Of a stretch of DNA of 64,000 nt, positions 1 through 10,873 are shown piece by piece; the stretch's first letter is position 1, and each line of letters opens with the position of its first letter. The notes under the pieces were generated by a model that had not been told where the DNA came from, searched no databases, and saw only the letters and a list, made by a program, of their open reading frames with translations. Made by a program: the position numbers and the translations under genes. The DNA comes from Flammulina velutipes. Taxonomy: Eukaryota > Basidiomycota > Agaricomycetes > Agaricales > Physalacriaceae. The DNA is taken from contig CM022374.1 in the NCBI GenBank assembly GCA_011800155.1, forward strand, positions 1,364,001-1,428,000, written 5' to 3'.

Positions 1-1183
1 ATGATCCTTGTCCATTCCAACGAAGGGCAAGTCCAGACGGGCGAACTCTTCTCGTTGGTTTTTCGCCATCCATCGGATAATCTCGCCTTCAAAGGTGATA
101 TCCGTGGTTGTGAGTCCAAGGGCCTTGCGACCTATGTTGAGAGATTCTCCGAACAATTTCGTCAGACCCGAATGAGCGCCGGGTCCTGGAGCGACAAAGT
201 CCCAGCCAGAACACGGTAGCAACGGGGTGTAGCTGAGGTTGATACAGAGTTGATAGGCGTTGAAGGGTCCAATTCCCACAAAGTCCAGGAGGTACTCGTA
301 GATGTCCTCCATGTAGACTGTCATGCTCTTCGGCGGTCTTAGGCGCCTGAGCAGATTGTCGGCTGCCATCATCTTCTCTAGGACATCGAGCTGGAAAGTC
401 CATGCGGCTTTCTCTCGACCTGGCTGCTTCTGGAAAGCGGGGGAAAACAGGACGACGCCGTCTCCCCTCATTTTGGAGAGAACTCTGTTGTACCGTTTCC
501 TGTCGAAATTCGCCCAGGTGAGGGGACCAAGCTGCTCTTCAAGGGACTCCCACGTCTCAACTTTGGTGAAAGAGTGAAAGAGCAGAACGCGGAAAAGAAG
601 TTCTCGGGGCGACGACGGGCCTTTCTCGACGATATTTTTGATGAAGTACTGGCAAGTTTTGTCGCAGACACGGAAGGTGTTGCATACGAACTTGATCATG
701 AGAATCTTGTTGGTGGTCCATCTGCGCGTGATATTCGTGATTGTCCACGGTCATGAATCAGTGATAGACGTACGGGCTAGGAAGTCCTGATCTTCTTCGT
801 AGTTCGATACCTTGTCGTTCGGCGCAGAGCCACCAGAAAACGTTGAAGCCTATGGTAGGTTCTAGCGTTTGGCCTTTGATTACAATGGGGTCGCGTCGCG
901 GTGCTTTCGTTGCTTTTTCGAGGGGAATGGATCCTTGAGCGCCGGGAGTCGTCGCTGGCTCTGTAGCTTCATGCTGGTAGTCCGGGTCGACGTCTGCCTC
1001 AGCGTCCACGTCAGAATCGGGGTCACCGTCCGCGTCTTCGTACTCGTATTCCGTCAACGGCGAAGTTGAACGGCTGAATTTGCCAATAGATGCTTTCCTT
1101 GTGGACGAACGGGTGGTGCGCGACTGTACGCTCAGCGTCGACGACCGCGAGCTGGAGGATTGCTGAGTACGAGTCGGAGGCAT
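1..1183 (-). CDS. HMUDK_hel / aGPT-Pplase-like protein, 3' end cut by window edge
   Basis: The protein starts at 1183 with a Ser/Arg-rich low-complexity N-terminus and an acidic stretch (about residues 43-65). The conserved part begins at FNVFWWLCAERQGIELRRRS. A short intron with a GTACGT donor (near 774) ends in CGCGCAG (near 727) and joins LPSP to WTTNKIL. Then follow RELLFRVLLFHSFTKVETWE, a helical region and a helix-hairpin-helix-like GIGPFNAYQL segment, with DFVAPGPGAHSGL after it. I recognise this arrangement as the 5-hmdU DNA kinase helical domain / alpha-glutamyl-putrescinyl-thymine pyrophosphorylase families, known from hypermodifying phages and expanded in basidiomycetes that also carry TET/JBP oxygenases. 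No P-loop kinase is visible in the part present. A role in modified-thymine DNA chemistry is inference from the family. The gene runs off the left edge at ...FVGMDKDH. The assignment to this family group is fairly secure; which clade is not. Confidence 0.7.
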
Positions 1184-2298
1184 GTCGTCTGCACGTTGTT
1201 AACAAAAATGTTACACGTTCTGGAAAAGAGGAAAAACCTGAAGGAGAGAGGGGGAACAGAAAAAGACAGTGGTCAAAAGGAGCGCCTCCAGAATCGACGC
1301 GTCCAAGGCCGGGGTCGCGATCGTAGTGGTGGTTGAAAGGAACGTGTGTTCTCACGCCATTGACAAGCGGGCAAGGACTCCGCGACTCTTTGTCGTTCCG
1401 CGTACATCTCATGATTATAGCATTGCTCTACCGAACGAAAAATACGAACAATTTGTTTTACGGAAGATTCTAGTGGCGGTAATAGAATGTACTCACAATT
1501 GAAATTGAGTTGAAGTGTTCAAGGCCTCTGAGAGGTCAAGTAGGACGAAGAGCACTAGTAGAATATTTCGCAGTGTACAGTCCAATTGACCGGTTGTTCA
1601 GGACTGAGTGGCGGTGACGACTGGGCCTGCTCTTCGATCTCTTGCCTTCCAGTTGTCAGAAAGCTGCAGGTCGATTTTGCGAAGCCTAGAGTCGCTGGTG
1701 ACGCGTCTATTTAGATTGACGCAATTCCAAGAGTGAGGGAGGGTACGAAGTAGTCTTTCTGGCCTTCAAGTTCAAGTTGAGAGTTGCAAGGGCTCTCTGA
1801 CTTTCCGTATAGAGAATGGCCGCAGTAAATGGCCAGGCAATTCCAAGGGGTTGGAGGCAGTCGAGGAGGATCAAAGGCTACATGAGCATAGTTTTCAGTG
1901 TACATGTCAACTCTTGCGCAATGGTACTAGAATCCTCCGCCATAGTATTAACACACTTACCCTCAGGATGGACGCTATTCTCGGTGTCGTGGTTCATGTT
2001 CAAGACGGCTGTGAGCTTACTCATAAGCAATAATAATCAATATCTTATCTAATAACCTGCAACGCGGGATCCACAAAGTCGAAATTCAAAATTGCGCTCC
2101 CGTATGCAATCACCTCTATTCATCTACTTACAGCATGGCTTGCATGTCCAAATCTCAGTGCAGGAGGAGAAAACACGACTACATGGTAACATATCCCATA
2201 TCGGGCGACCCGGATTTTGACGCCACACAGTCAGACTTCAGAATGCAGAAATTAAATATACAAGATTATGCTAAGTAAATAAAAAGCAGCGCCCACAA
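1184..2298. other. Intergenic, no supported gene
   Basis: Only short ORFs without conserved motifs or believable splice continuity are present. The stretch holds the upstream region of the HMUDK_hel-like gene (the side next to 1184) and the downstream region of the SAC3 gene (the side next to 2298). I see no repeat, RNA gene or element here. Confidence 0.5.
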
Positions 2299-5200
2299 CT
2301 ATGAATCCGGTTGTATATACTTCTCCCTCATACTCTTCGACAGCGCACGCAACATCGATACTGTCACCTTCCCATTCTCCTTCTCCTTCTCAGGCGACGC
2401 CGACCGTGAAGGAGACGCAGAAATACCATTCATCACAACCGTCTGTGGAGTCGTAGAACGTGACGCGGGCACCGATAAGAACGACTCCAGATCACCCGGA
2501 GGCGAAATCGTTCCCGACGAACTCGAAAAGCTCTCATCGCCAACTTTTCTCCTCTTCCTCCTGCTGGGTGATTCTGACTCACTGACCCGACGTCGTCGTC
2601 TCCTAAGAGTCTTTGCTCTGACCAAGGCGGCCCGTGCTCCCTCGATTTCATCCTCGAACATTTTTTTGTGATGAGTGAGGATATGGTGCGGGATCCACAG
2701 ACGTGAGGATGATGACGAGGTAGAGGCGGACCCGTTGGTTATTGCTCGTTCCGGAGAATCAGAAGATAGGGTCCGATGAAGAGGTATTCGACGGATGTGT
2801 TCAATAAAAGGATGTACCGGAAACTCTGGATATGCAGTCTTAGAGTGGATCCCAAAAATGAGGAGGCATAAACTGACCTTTGCCCAACGCCCTGTACATC
2901 TCGATGTTCCGACGACTCTCTTCATCTCCCGCGGTAGCGGAGAGCCATTCAAGAGCTACATCGTAGATCGCCTCGTCATCATCAACATCCTCGGTCAGGA
3001 GTGAAGGGAACGCGGAAATTTCGGGAACAGCGGTGGATGAGGGTGGTAACACGAGCTCCCTCAGTCGATCTTCCTCTTTGCTGGCAATCTCCACCAAGGT
3101 CTTCAACAATACAGTATACAGTCCAAAGTCAACTATGATCATCCATTAGCATCTGTATCGCAGAAAAACCAAAGGATATGACTTACACACCAGTTTGCCT
3201 TTGCCTTTCCCCTCCCAAGACGAGCAGCTCGCAGCCCATTCGTTTACAAACGGTTCCAACATGGTGTCAAACGACTTCCAAACCCCTTTAACGTCCCAAT
3301 ACCTCCCTCTCTTTCCCTCCCAATCGAGATCTAAAGTAGAAATCGAGTTGAAGAAATCGGCGTCAAGGGTTAACGCAGTGAGCGACGGTCGAAATATAGC
3401 ATAAGATGAGATTGCCGCAGGTATTTGAGGGCCAAGAGTATTGTCAGACGAAGGAGGCGCAAGCTCCGCCTTCAACTAAAACCAACCTTCAGAATTCGCG
3501 TCGGATTATCGTCAAGATCTAGAACTCACCATTTTCTCGACTTCATTCACCGCCTCCCCGCCCTGCTCCCAAGATATAACGAGTACTGCAGGGACATATC
3601 GACCCCCTCCTCTGGCTTTACCAGCGTCTTCACCCAACCACCGCAAAATCCCTCTCAACCTCACCAAGTCATCCAACATGACATACTTCCTCTCTAGCTC
3701 ATCTTCCTCTTCTCGCGGTGGCGTAAGCTCAAAGACTACAAGCCCTGGACCAGGAGTTGAACTCCGGTGCTGATGTGACGACGGGGGTATGACAAGAACA
3801 CCTCGTCTCTCTTCGTCGTCCGAAGCGAATGCCAGCCATTCCGGCTGCGCACCTTCCGAAGCCGTAAACTTTTCTTCGATCCAGATGGCAGTGCCTTCGC
3901 GTTCCTCGTTCAAAGACAGGAAAGTACTCCAAGGAAGCCCATCTGAGGATGCCTTGGACGAGGAAGAGACAACAGACGTAGAGACCGGAGCTGAGAACAG
4001 AGACTTCGCGGTAGATTGAGATTGAGACAATGTCGACTGGGTGGCTGAGTTTCCATTCAGACGCGGTCTTGGAGCGAGCCGCGCGAGTTGTGTGGTGAAC
4101 GAGCCTTTCATCCATATTACTTTGCGCGCAGTTTGGTTCTGTAAAGGTTACATCAGCACTCAAGTTCATTCAACGGAACACAAGTAGAACCCACCTCTTC
4201 GAATCTCTTTGCCAACGCATTATCGTCCAAATAAGAGGTGCTCGACGTTGGTCGAGGTCGTTTCTTCCTCTTCTCTACAGAAGACGAGCCCCAGCTTTTG
4301 TTCAACGTGTCTCCCTTGCGCGCTACCTGGGAACCAGTCCCAACGCTCGCGCTCATCCCACCATTCAGACTATTCCTTGCCCCCTTCACCCTTCGATGAT
4401 ACTCCTCACTAGCATCTCCAGCTCTCTGAATCTCCTCTCGATTCCGTCTCTCCTTCGCAGTTCGTGCCCTCCATGTTTTGAACGTCCGTCCAAGCACACG
4501 CACGGTGATAGTTTTGGCACGGGACTCTAGGTCAATTGCCCCTGGTTGTTCGGTCGCAGCAAAAGAGGGTTTCGTAGGAGAACTCGGCAGGGAGGGGAAA
4601 AGGGGAGATGCATTGGGAGGGAAGAACGACGGTGAAGACGGGAACGTCGCACTGTCCTTCGTCCAACCGCCCGAGCTTTCACCACCGACGCCAAGGTCGC
4701 CAAAATTGCGAATAGAAGGCTGTCGCGATATCGCCGGGCTAATGACGAGCGGGCTCAGCTCACCGGCAGAACCACCCAAGCCCAATTCGGTAGTCTTCAG
4801 TGAACCTTTGAAAAGAGATTTGAGGCTGGCGTTTCCTGAGGGGGTCTGAGGGGGAGGCATTCTCCCCGAAGGTACGGGTGACGTAGGTAGCGGAGGCGCG
4901 TCTCGCAGAGAGCTGGTTGAGGGTGTTACCTGTAAAATGGGGGTGGCAGGGGTCTGGAAGAAGTTGCGCTCGACAGTCGGGGTACTGGGAAGGGATATCG
5001 GTTCCATGCGTCCTAATCGCGGTGGTGAATAACTATGGTTTTGGAAGTCGGTATTAAGAGGTGGAGGTGCGACTGCTGGCTTGGAAGGAAAGGTAGATGG
5101 AGGTGGCAGAGGTGATTGCATGAATGATAGTGTCGAGGCCGGCTGCGGTGTGGACGAGGCGGCAAGGCTCATGCCAGGTCCAAAGGGAGAACCGTTCGTT

Positions 5201-7298
5201 GTTGCTGGTTGCAAGGGATTTCCAGTCGTCGTGGAAGGTAAAACAAATGGTTGTGCGAAAGGATTCAATGTCTTTGGAGGAGGTGGGTTTTGTGCCACGG
5301 ATCCAAAGGGACTTGTTTGTTGGGTTACTTGGGGGGGAATTTGGATAGGTGCGGGTTGGCTTGGAGGCGCAAACGTTGATTGGGAGATCGTGCTCGTCGC
5401 CTGCACGCTAGATGTCGGAGTGGCGACAGTGGGCTGGGGGCCAAAGGGGCTCGGACGAGCGCCAAACGGACTGGGGCCAGTACCGAAGGGATTTGACGAG
5501 GATTGGGGGCCAAATGGACTTGGTTTATTACCGAAGGGACTAACACCCCCAGCGAATGGGTTGTTTAACGGGTTGGCGAAGGGATTGGAACCTGAGGTAC
5601 TGGGCTGTGAAACTGGGACGCCGAACAAGCCCAACTGCACGGTACTTGTTGGCTGTGGGGCGACTTGATATTCTTCTTCTCCTCCCTCAGTCGTTCCTTC
5701 GGCCGTTTCTGTGGTCTCCTCCTCCTCGGTTAAAATATCTTCGTCCTGCGTCTGAGGTTGTTGGACGACCGTGTCTCCTCCTTCTCGCTCGACACCGTCG
5801 ACAACTTCCCAATCCTCCCAGTCCCCTCGAATATCCTCGATATCCTCGATAGTCCCCTTCCCGAACAACCACTCGACCAAGCATGCGAACATATAGGTCA
5901 TGACGCGACCACCTCCGCCACCACTGCCAACCTGCTTCAGCGCCATAGCCAATTCGGCAAAAGTAGACATGGCCACTTCGTTGACCTTGAGACTGCTGAC
6001 TTTGGTGATTGGGCGACTGGCGTCCTGCACCTCCTTACGAAATCGTGTGACCAGTTTGAAGACGGTGTGGTTTCTGACCCCGTCCGGGATGGCTTCGCGT
6101 CTCTCCATCTGGTCACGAACATGCCAAAGACGCTGGTAGAGCCAGAATTCCAGTTCATCTTCCTCCTCGACCACATCTCTCCCGCCGTGACCTGCTTTCA
6201 ACGCCTTGTCCTTTTTTGCCCCGACGTCTTCCCAATATTCCTTGAGACTTTCCAGACAGTTTCCTATCATCTTGCTCTCTCCATCCTTGTTGAAGTTTTT
6301 GTCCGCCGATTGGAAGTAATGGAGGGCCAAGATGTGATAGCGTAGCACACGATAATGCGCGTGGATAGCCCGGTGGTCGTTGATGTGTTGCAGGGTAAAG
6401 TCGTTTCGCACTGCTCGGGCACGGTCTGAGACGAAATCATGCGTCTCAAAGAACGGGTGGGAAGGCATGAGAGAGTGGAAGAGATAATCGAGTGTTTTCT
6501 GAACCAAAATCAGCAGCACGAAAATTGTCTATAAAATACACATACCTTTAACACCGTTGGGGGCCTCACGTCGCTGGGTACAATCTTGTCGCCCGTTGCA
6601 CGCTCGTAGTACTTGACCGCCCTGCGTAAATCCACGTTGTTGGAATTGGGGAGTTTCTCCCAAATGCTAAGTCGCGCTTGAATCTCTCGCTCGACGCTCT
6701 GGATGAGCGGGCACATTTGCTCGCACGTTCCTACGAGGGTGATTGAATCTTCCAGTCGTTTCCGGACGCCAGGTTCGTCGAGGAGACCGTGTGCGACAGC
6801 ATACGTGAATTCGGCATTATGGGCGTCGCGAAGCTGGACGAAGCGAGTGAATGATAGGACGCGTCAATGGAGGGGTAAGAGTTACCTAACTATTGTTTGA
6901 GAAGAGGAATGGGAAGAGAACAGATGACGCACCTTTCGATAGTATGCCTCTCTTTCTCCTTTCGTCTGGAGCGCCATGTATTCCATGCCTGGCACGTCTG
7001 CCTCTGTATCAAAAGCATCGTCGTCTCTGCTGCCTGACTCTGGCACTGGCACTGGCGCTGGTTCCTCCTCAACCATGTCTGCGTCTTGTTCTGCGTACTC
7101 TTCGTGAAGTTGTTCGTGTTGTTCTGGTTGTTCTTGTTCTTGTCGTGGCGCACGTTCAGTCCCAGGTCTGCGCCAGCCTGCGTTTCTGAAGACGGCTGCG
7201 CCTGCTCCGCGACCTCTACCTCGACCACGTCCTTGTCCTCTCAGACCCCGACCTCCTCGCCCGCGCAGTTGTGGATGTGTGGGTGCAAGGACCTCCAT
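2299..7298 (-). CDS. SAC3: SAC3/GANP family mRNA-export scaffold (TREX-2)
   Basis: The start at 7298 opens an RGG-rich N-terminus (GRGGRGLRGQGRGRGRGRG) and an acidic stretch. An intron (about 6938-6850) joins ...YYRK to LRDAHNAEF. The SAC3/GANP signature follows: GTCEQMCP near 6725, VDLRRAVKYYERA, then after an intron (about 6545-6503) KTLDYLFHSLMP, HDFVSDRARAVRNDF, INDHRAIHAHYRVLRYH and the helical YW...EFWLYQRLWH region. The C-terminal half is long, disordered and rich in Pro/Ser/Asn with NPFG-like repeats (about 5640-5300) resembling FG/nucleoporin-type sequence. It continues through four further exons to ...REKYIQPDS. In yeast and animals Sac3/GANP anchors TREX-2 at nuclear pores and couples transcription to mRNA export. 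FG-like repeats fit pore association. The family call is secure; the distal exons have no recognised domain. Confidence 0.85.
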
Positions 7299-7686
7299 TA
7301 CTCTTCTGCGTCGAATGCGTTCTCAACGCGGATGCACCTAGGCAGAAGAACAAAGATAGTTCAGAGTAGCGCCGCAAAAGCGAATCTTGCGCTCACACCG
7401 GTGACCAGACGCGTGTGGCGCACGTAGATGGTATCTGCGCTAGAGAAGGCACCGCAAAGAGGCGACGAAAAGCGGAATGGAGTAAAAGAGATGAAGGTAA
7501 TATCTAAGTTACAATGAACGACAAGGGAACGCGGTGCGATCACACTTGCTTGCTCATGTTTGGCCGTCACTCCTGCCCTTTCGGCTCGAAATTAGAAATT
7601 CACCAAAAAAGGAAGGAGGGATCCGAGGGAATCCGAGCTGAGGCTGAGAGGAAGAGTTCTGGATATCTATCTCCAGCTTCAAAGCT

Positions 7687-8738
7687 CAGTAATAATGTAC
7701 TTACAAATGCATAGCTTCTGATGATACCCTCCAAGCTTGTGCTGAGCGCCTCGGAGCAATAGAAGGACCTGAGAGAGAATATTAACACTCTACTGCAGTC
7801 TCGCGCGAGGACCGACACTTAGTGTTGCCGTGAGCGTGAGTTGGCTCAGTGTGAGCCGCGGCTCAGCTCAGCTCATTGCCTTTTAAGGGCAGCTCATTGA
7901 TGGCTCGCTGATGGGGCGGTCGTGGCGTCGTAAATAAGTCAGCAGCGTATATCTCTAAGGTTGTTGAAGAGTGACACTTGGAAGTTGCTCTCAATCGTAA
8001 GTATAAGCTATACAGTACTATTTTGGCTCGATTCAGAGTGTTATTCCTCACTCAATCTAAGCCAGAATTGTCAAGTCTTCCGGCACTGCTATTCGTCTTA
8101 AATACAAGTGTAAAAATGACCGGGATGCAGTGTCATATGTTTAACTAAGTATATCCTAGGATTTTACTGACATATAACGTTGGGAAGCTGTCCTGACATC
8201 GAGAACGAACTGTGAGGAGAGTGTGAGCCATCAATGAGCCATGAGCCATCATGAGCTGAGCCATCACGAGCCATCATGTCGATCAAAGCTCAGCTCAGCT
8301 CAGGCTCAGCTCACGGCAACACTACCGACACTGATGGGAAGATACAGTATCAATCCAAATGCGGATTATTATGTCAGCTCTCTTGGTGCGAAACCGATCG
8401 TGTCTCTCTCTTCGTGCAACACTCACCAGCACAAATCCTATAAATATGGACATATGTACCAAGATATGGACTAGAATGCTCTTTCAACAAGAGTGAGGTT
8501 GATATGGCCCATGGATGTGTGATGAAGATGATACTAGTAGTGCGTGTGTCCTGGCTGACATAATAATCCGGATTTGGATTGATATCTTCCCATCGTTGGT
8601 GTCGGTCCTCGCGCGATAGCAGTAAAAAGATCGGCAGTGTTAATATTCTCTCTGAGGTCCTTCCAATGCTGCGAGGCGCTAAGAACAAGCTTGGAAGGTA
8701 TCTTCTGAATCCATGCATTTGTAAGTACATTATTACTG
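7687..8738. repeat. Long imperfect inverted repeat (foldback), interrupted by a MITE
   Basis: The left arm runs 7687-7819 and resumes at 8325-8382 after the nested MITE. The right arm is 8553-8738 in reverse orientation. The outer ends match over about 26 bases: the left arm starts CAGTAATAATGTACTTAC (7687) and its complement ends the right arm at 8738. Inside, both arms share AGAGAGAATATTAAC, TCGCGCGAGGACCGACAC, GATGGGAAGATA and CGGATTATTATGTCAG. The loop between the arms is about 170 bp. The arms have diverged by scattered mismatches and small indels. It is either an old foldback/MITE-like element or an inverted duplication. No coding function can be supported. Confidence 0.75.
7820..8324. 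mobile_element. Non-autonomous hAT-type MITE, 505 bp, with 8-bp target duplication
   Basis: The ends are perfect 16-bp terminal inverted repeats: TAGTGTTGCCGTGAGC at 7820-7835 and its complement at 8309-8324. They are flanked by identical 8-bp direct repeats CCGACACT (7812-7819 and 8325-8332). An 8-bp target duplication and a TAGTGTTGCC-type end are characteristic of the hAT superfamily. Subterminal regions are packed with GCTCAGCT and GAGCCAT-type short repeats on both sides, as expected of hAT transposase-binding regions. There is no transposase ORF, so movement would need a transposase supplied elsewhere. The intact terminal repeats and target duplication suggest a fairly recent insertion. 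Confidence 0.88.
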
Positions 8739-10242
8739 ACTTTCTCAAAGCATCAAACCTATTAACAGTGTCAATAACAGAGGCTTTCTGCACTGATACA
8801 GTATAGTGAGAATCTGTAAAACATACTATACAAGACCAGCACGGCATCTAAGTTCTCGGCGCTTGTGGGACCGCAAAATTGGAGAGGAGAGGGCATGCAG
8901 TGGATTCAACGCGGCGGTTATATGTGTATACTGCATCTGGTCAACCACCTTTAAAGAAGGAAAAGTATAGTAGTATACTCCCTTCGTCCACGTACCGGCC
9001 TAGAGAGTGAATGCGCTGTGAGATCAATTGAAGCCTCAGATAATTTTTAGCCTTCTTTAACATCAAAAAGGCCTAATATCCATCGGTGCAAAACGCTTCC
9101 AACGACGCGTCTGTATATAACAACGAGAATTAGACGAGACGATATACAAGGAGCCAAGAGGAAGGCCCGATTCGATCTTTCCAAATGTCCCACGACCCCC
9201 CTCCGTGGGAATGCTCCTTATATGGAGCGCGGCAATTGAGCGGCAATCACCTCGAGGCAGAATGCTTGTACAGCGAATTGCTCTACTAACCTCTGAAAGT
9301 TGTATGGCGGGATGCACTGAAGCGAATAAATCCATGGACGAAGCCACCAGTGGTAACAGTAGAGAATTTCGCACTTTAGAAGACATTACTTGCCAATCCT
9401 TCAGCAATGTCACCTCAATTGGGCGTGTACTTGGCCAGTAACGTATCTATATTCAATCCAATGCATTTCAAGTTCAAGCTACGACTGTGGAGGTGCTTAG
9501 AATCCGAGTAGGATTACCGCCACACTGTAGCGGCAACATCCCGGCCACTGGCGGAAATCACCGTAAGGGCTCTCGCGTGGCCACATCAAAGTGAGAGATC
9601 TGAATCGGGCCTACCTCTTGCAAGGAGCGGGATGATACACAGGAGATGACATTCAGGCCCAAAGGGGATATAATTATGTAATCATTTGGTACAGTGGCGT
9701 TATCTGCCAACAGCATAGTTAGTACCGACCTACCTGTTCGTACTCTGGAAATACTGCGCATTCAACACTTCGATATGGGTCTATACTGGGTCTTTGCTTC
9801 TGCGGATTAGCTGAAGGCACTCTTCTATCGTCTAATTTCTTGCGGGGCCAGTCCAGCACCCTGTTATTCTGCCTCCATCCAGTCATGATGCACGTCCTCG
9901 TCCAGAATTGAGCATCCCGCTACCCTCACTTTTATTCTCAGAGTCATTTTCACAAGCCCAACACACCAGATCCTACCCGAACACTTGCTTGTTGCGATTC
10001 GTGATTTGCTCTAAGGGTGATATGTTCTCGGAAGAGGTTAATGAAAGGCAAGTCATTGACTTTTCGTTTTACGATAAGGCTGAGTCTTTTCCTATAATAT
10101 TTCAGTAGTACTACTAATAATCTAATTGGAATGCCTTCAATTGTCCTTATTAAATTCAGACGCGATGGCATACTCGTTTAAACGATGATTCATTGTCAAC
10201 GTCCTGCACGGGAGATGGTGATATCCATATACGGAGTGGCGC
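8739..10242. other. Intergenic, no supported gene
   Basis: This is about 1.5 kb with only short open frames (for example 9063-9413 on the minus strand) and no recognisable domain, splice structure, RNA gene or repeat boundaries. I see nothing I can name. Confidence 0.45.
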
Positions 10243-10768
10243 GATCGAACGTGCACACGCGTCAAGATTAGCGCGATCGAACTACAACACTAATGGTGCG
10301 ATCGCGTTAATATACCAATCGTGATCGTGGTCAGGGTAGTTGGTGTGGACAGCAGTGGGCACACAGTGTGGCGGACCAGTCAAGAGTGGGAATGTCTACT
10401 TCCGGATCGACCTCAAAGAGGAATATCGACGTCTGTGCCGAGGATTACACCGCAGATAACAGACGACGACCTGTGGGAACAAGTCAATGTAGGCGCCTAT
10501 GTACGTTTGTAGTATACGAGATCGCTTTTGATCAGATCAGAAGTTGCCCGGCGCAGGAATCAACGATCAGTCACGATCGTAGTATGATCGAGTCTACGGG
10601 CGTCTATTGGCGCACATATATTTATTCGTCGGGACAACGCGTCGAGACGATGTGCAGCGAGGTATGGAGCGGTGGCTGAGGGTATTGATCTGTGTTAGTG
10701 CATGTTGGCATTTGTTTTGTTTGGAAGGCACCGTGAAGGCGGAAGCGGGAGGAACGTCGATCGATCGC
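10243..10768. promoter_or_regulatory. GATCG/GATCGA cluster upstream of the WC-2-like gene
   Basis: GATCGA occurs at 10243, 10275, 10405, 10586 and 10759, and further GATCG copies at 10300, 10323, 10520, 10575 and 10763. That is ten GATCG in about 530 bp against roughly one expected by chance on one strand. Several lie in palindromic CGATCG context. GATCGA is the element recognised by the Neurospora White Collar complex, and the next gene downstream encodes a PAS/GATA-finger WC-2-like protein. Autoregulation by light is therefore a reasonable inference, not shown. Confidence 0.45.
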
Positions 10769-10873
10769 AATTTTCCATCATCATCATATCATTCATCACA
10801 ACTTTCTTTCTTTCTACCGCGTTGAAGAGTTATACTCTGCACCTAATTTACGCCACACGAATTCCCAGTTACC

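Noticed and set aside
5081..5668. 195-residue plus-strand ORF rich in Gly/Leu
   Set aside because: It is antisense to the Pro/Asn/Phe repeats of the SAC3 tail; low-complexity coding sequence commonly leaves the other strand open.
7830..8310. GCTCAGCT microrepeats as a separate satellite
   Set aside because: They lie inside the hAT MITE and are better explained as its sub-terminal repeats.
9063..9413. 116-residue minus ORF in the long intergenic region
   Set aside because: No recognisable motif, no splice partner and poor coding texture.
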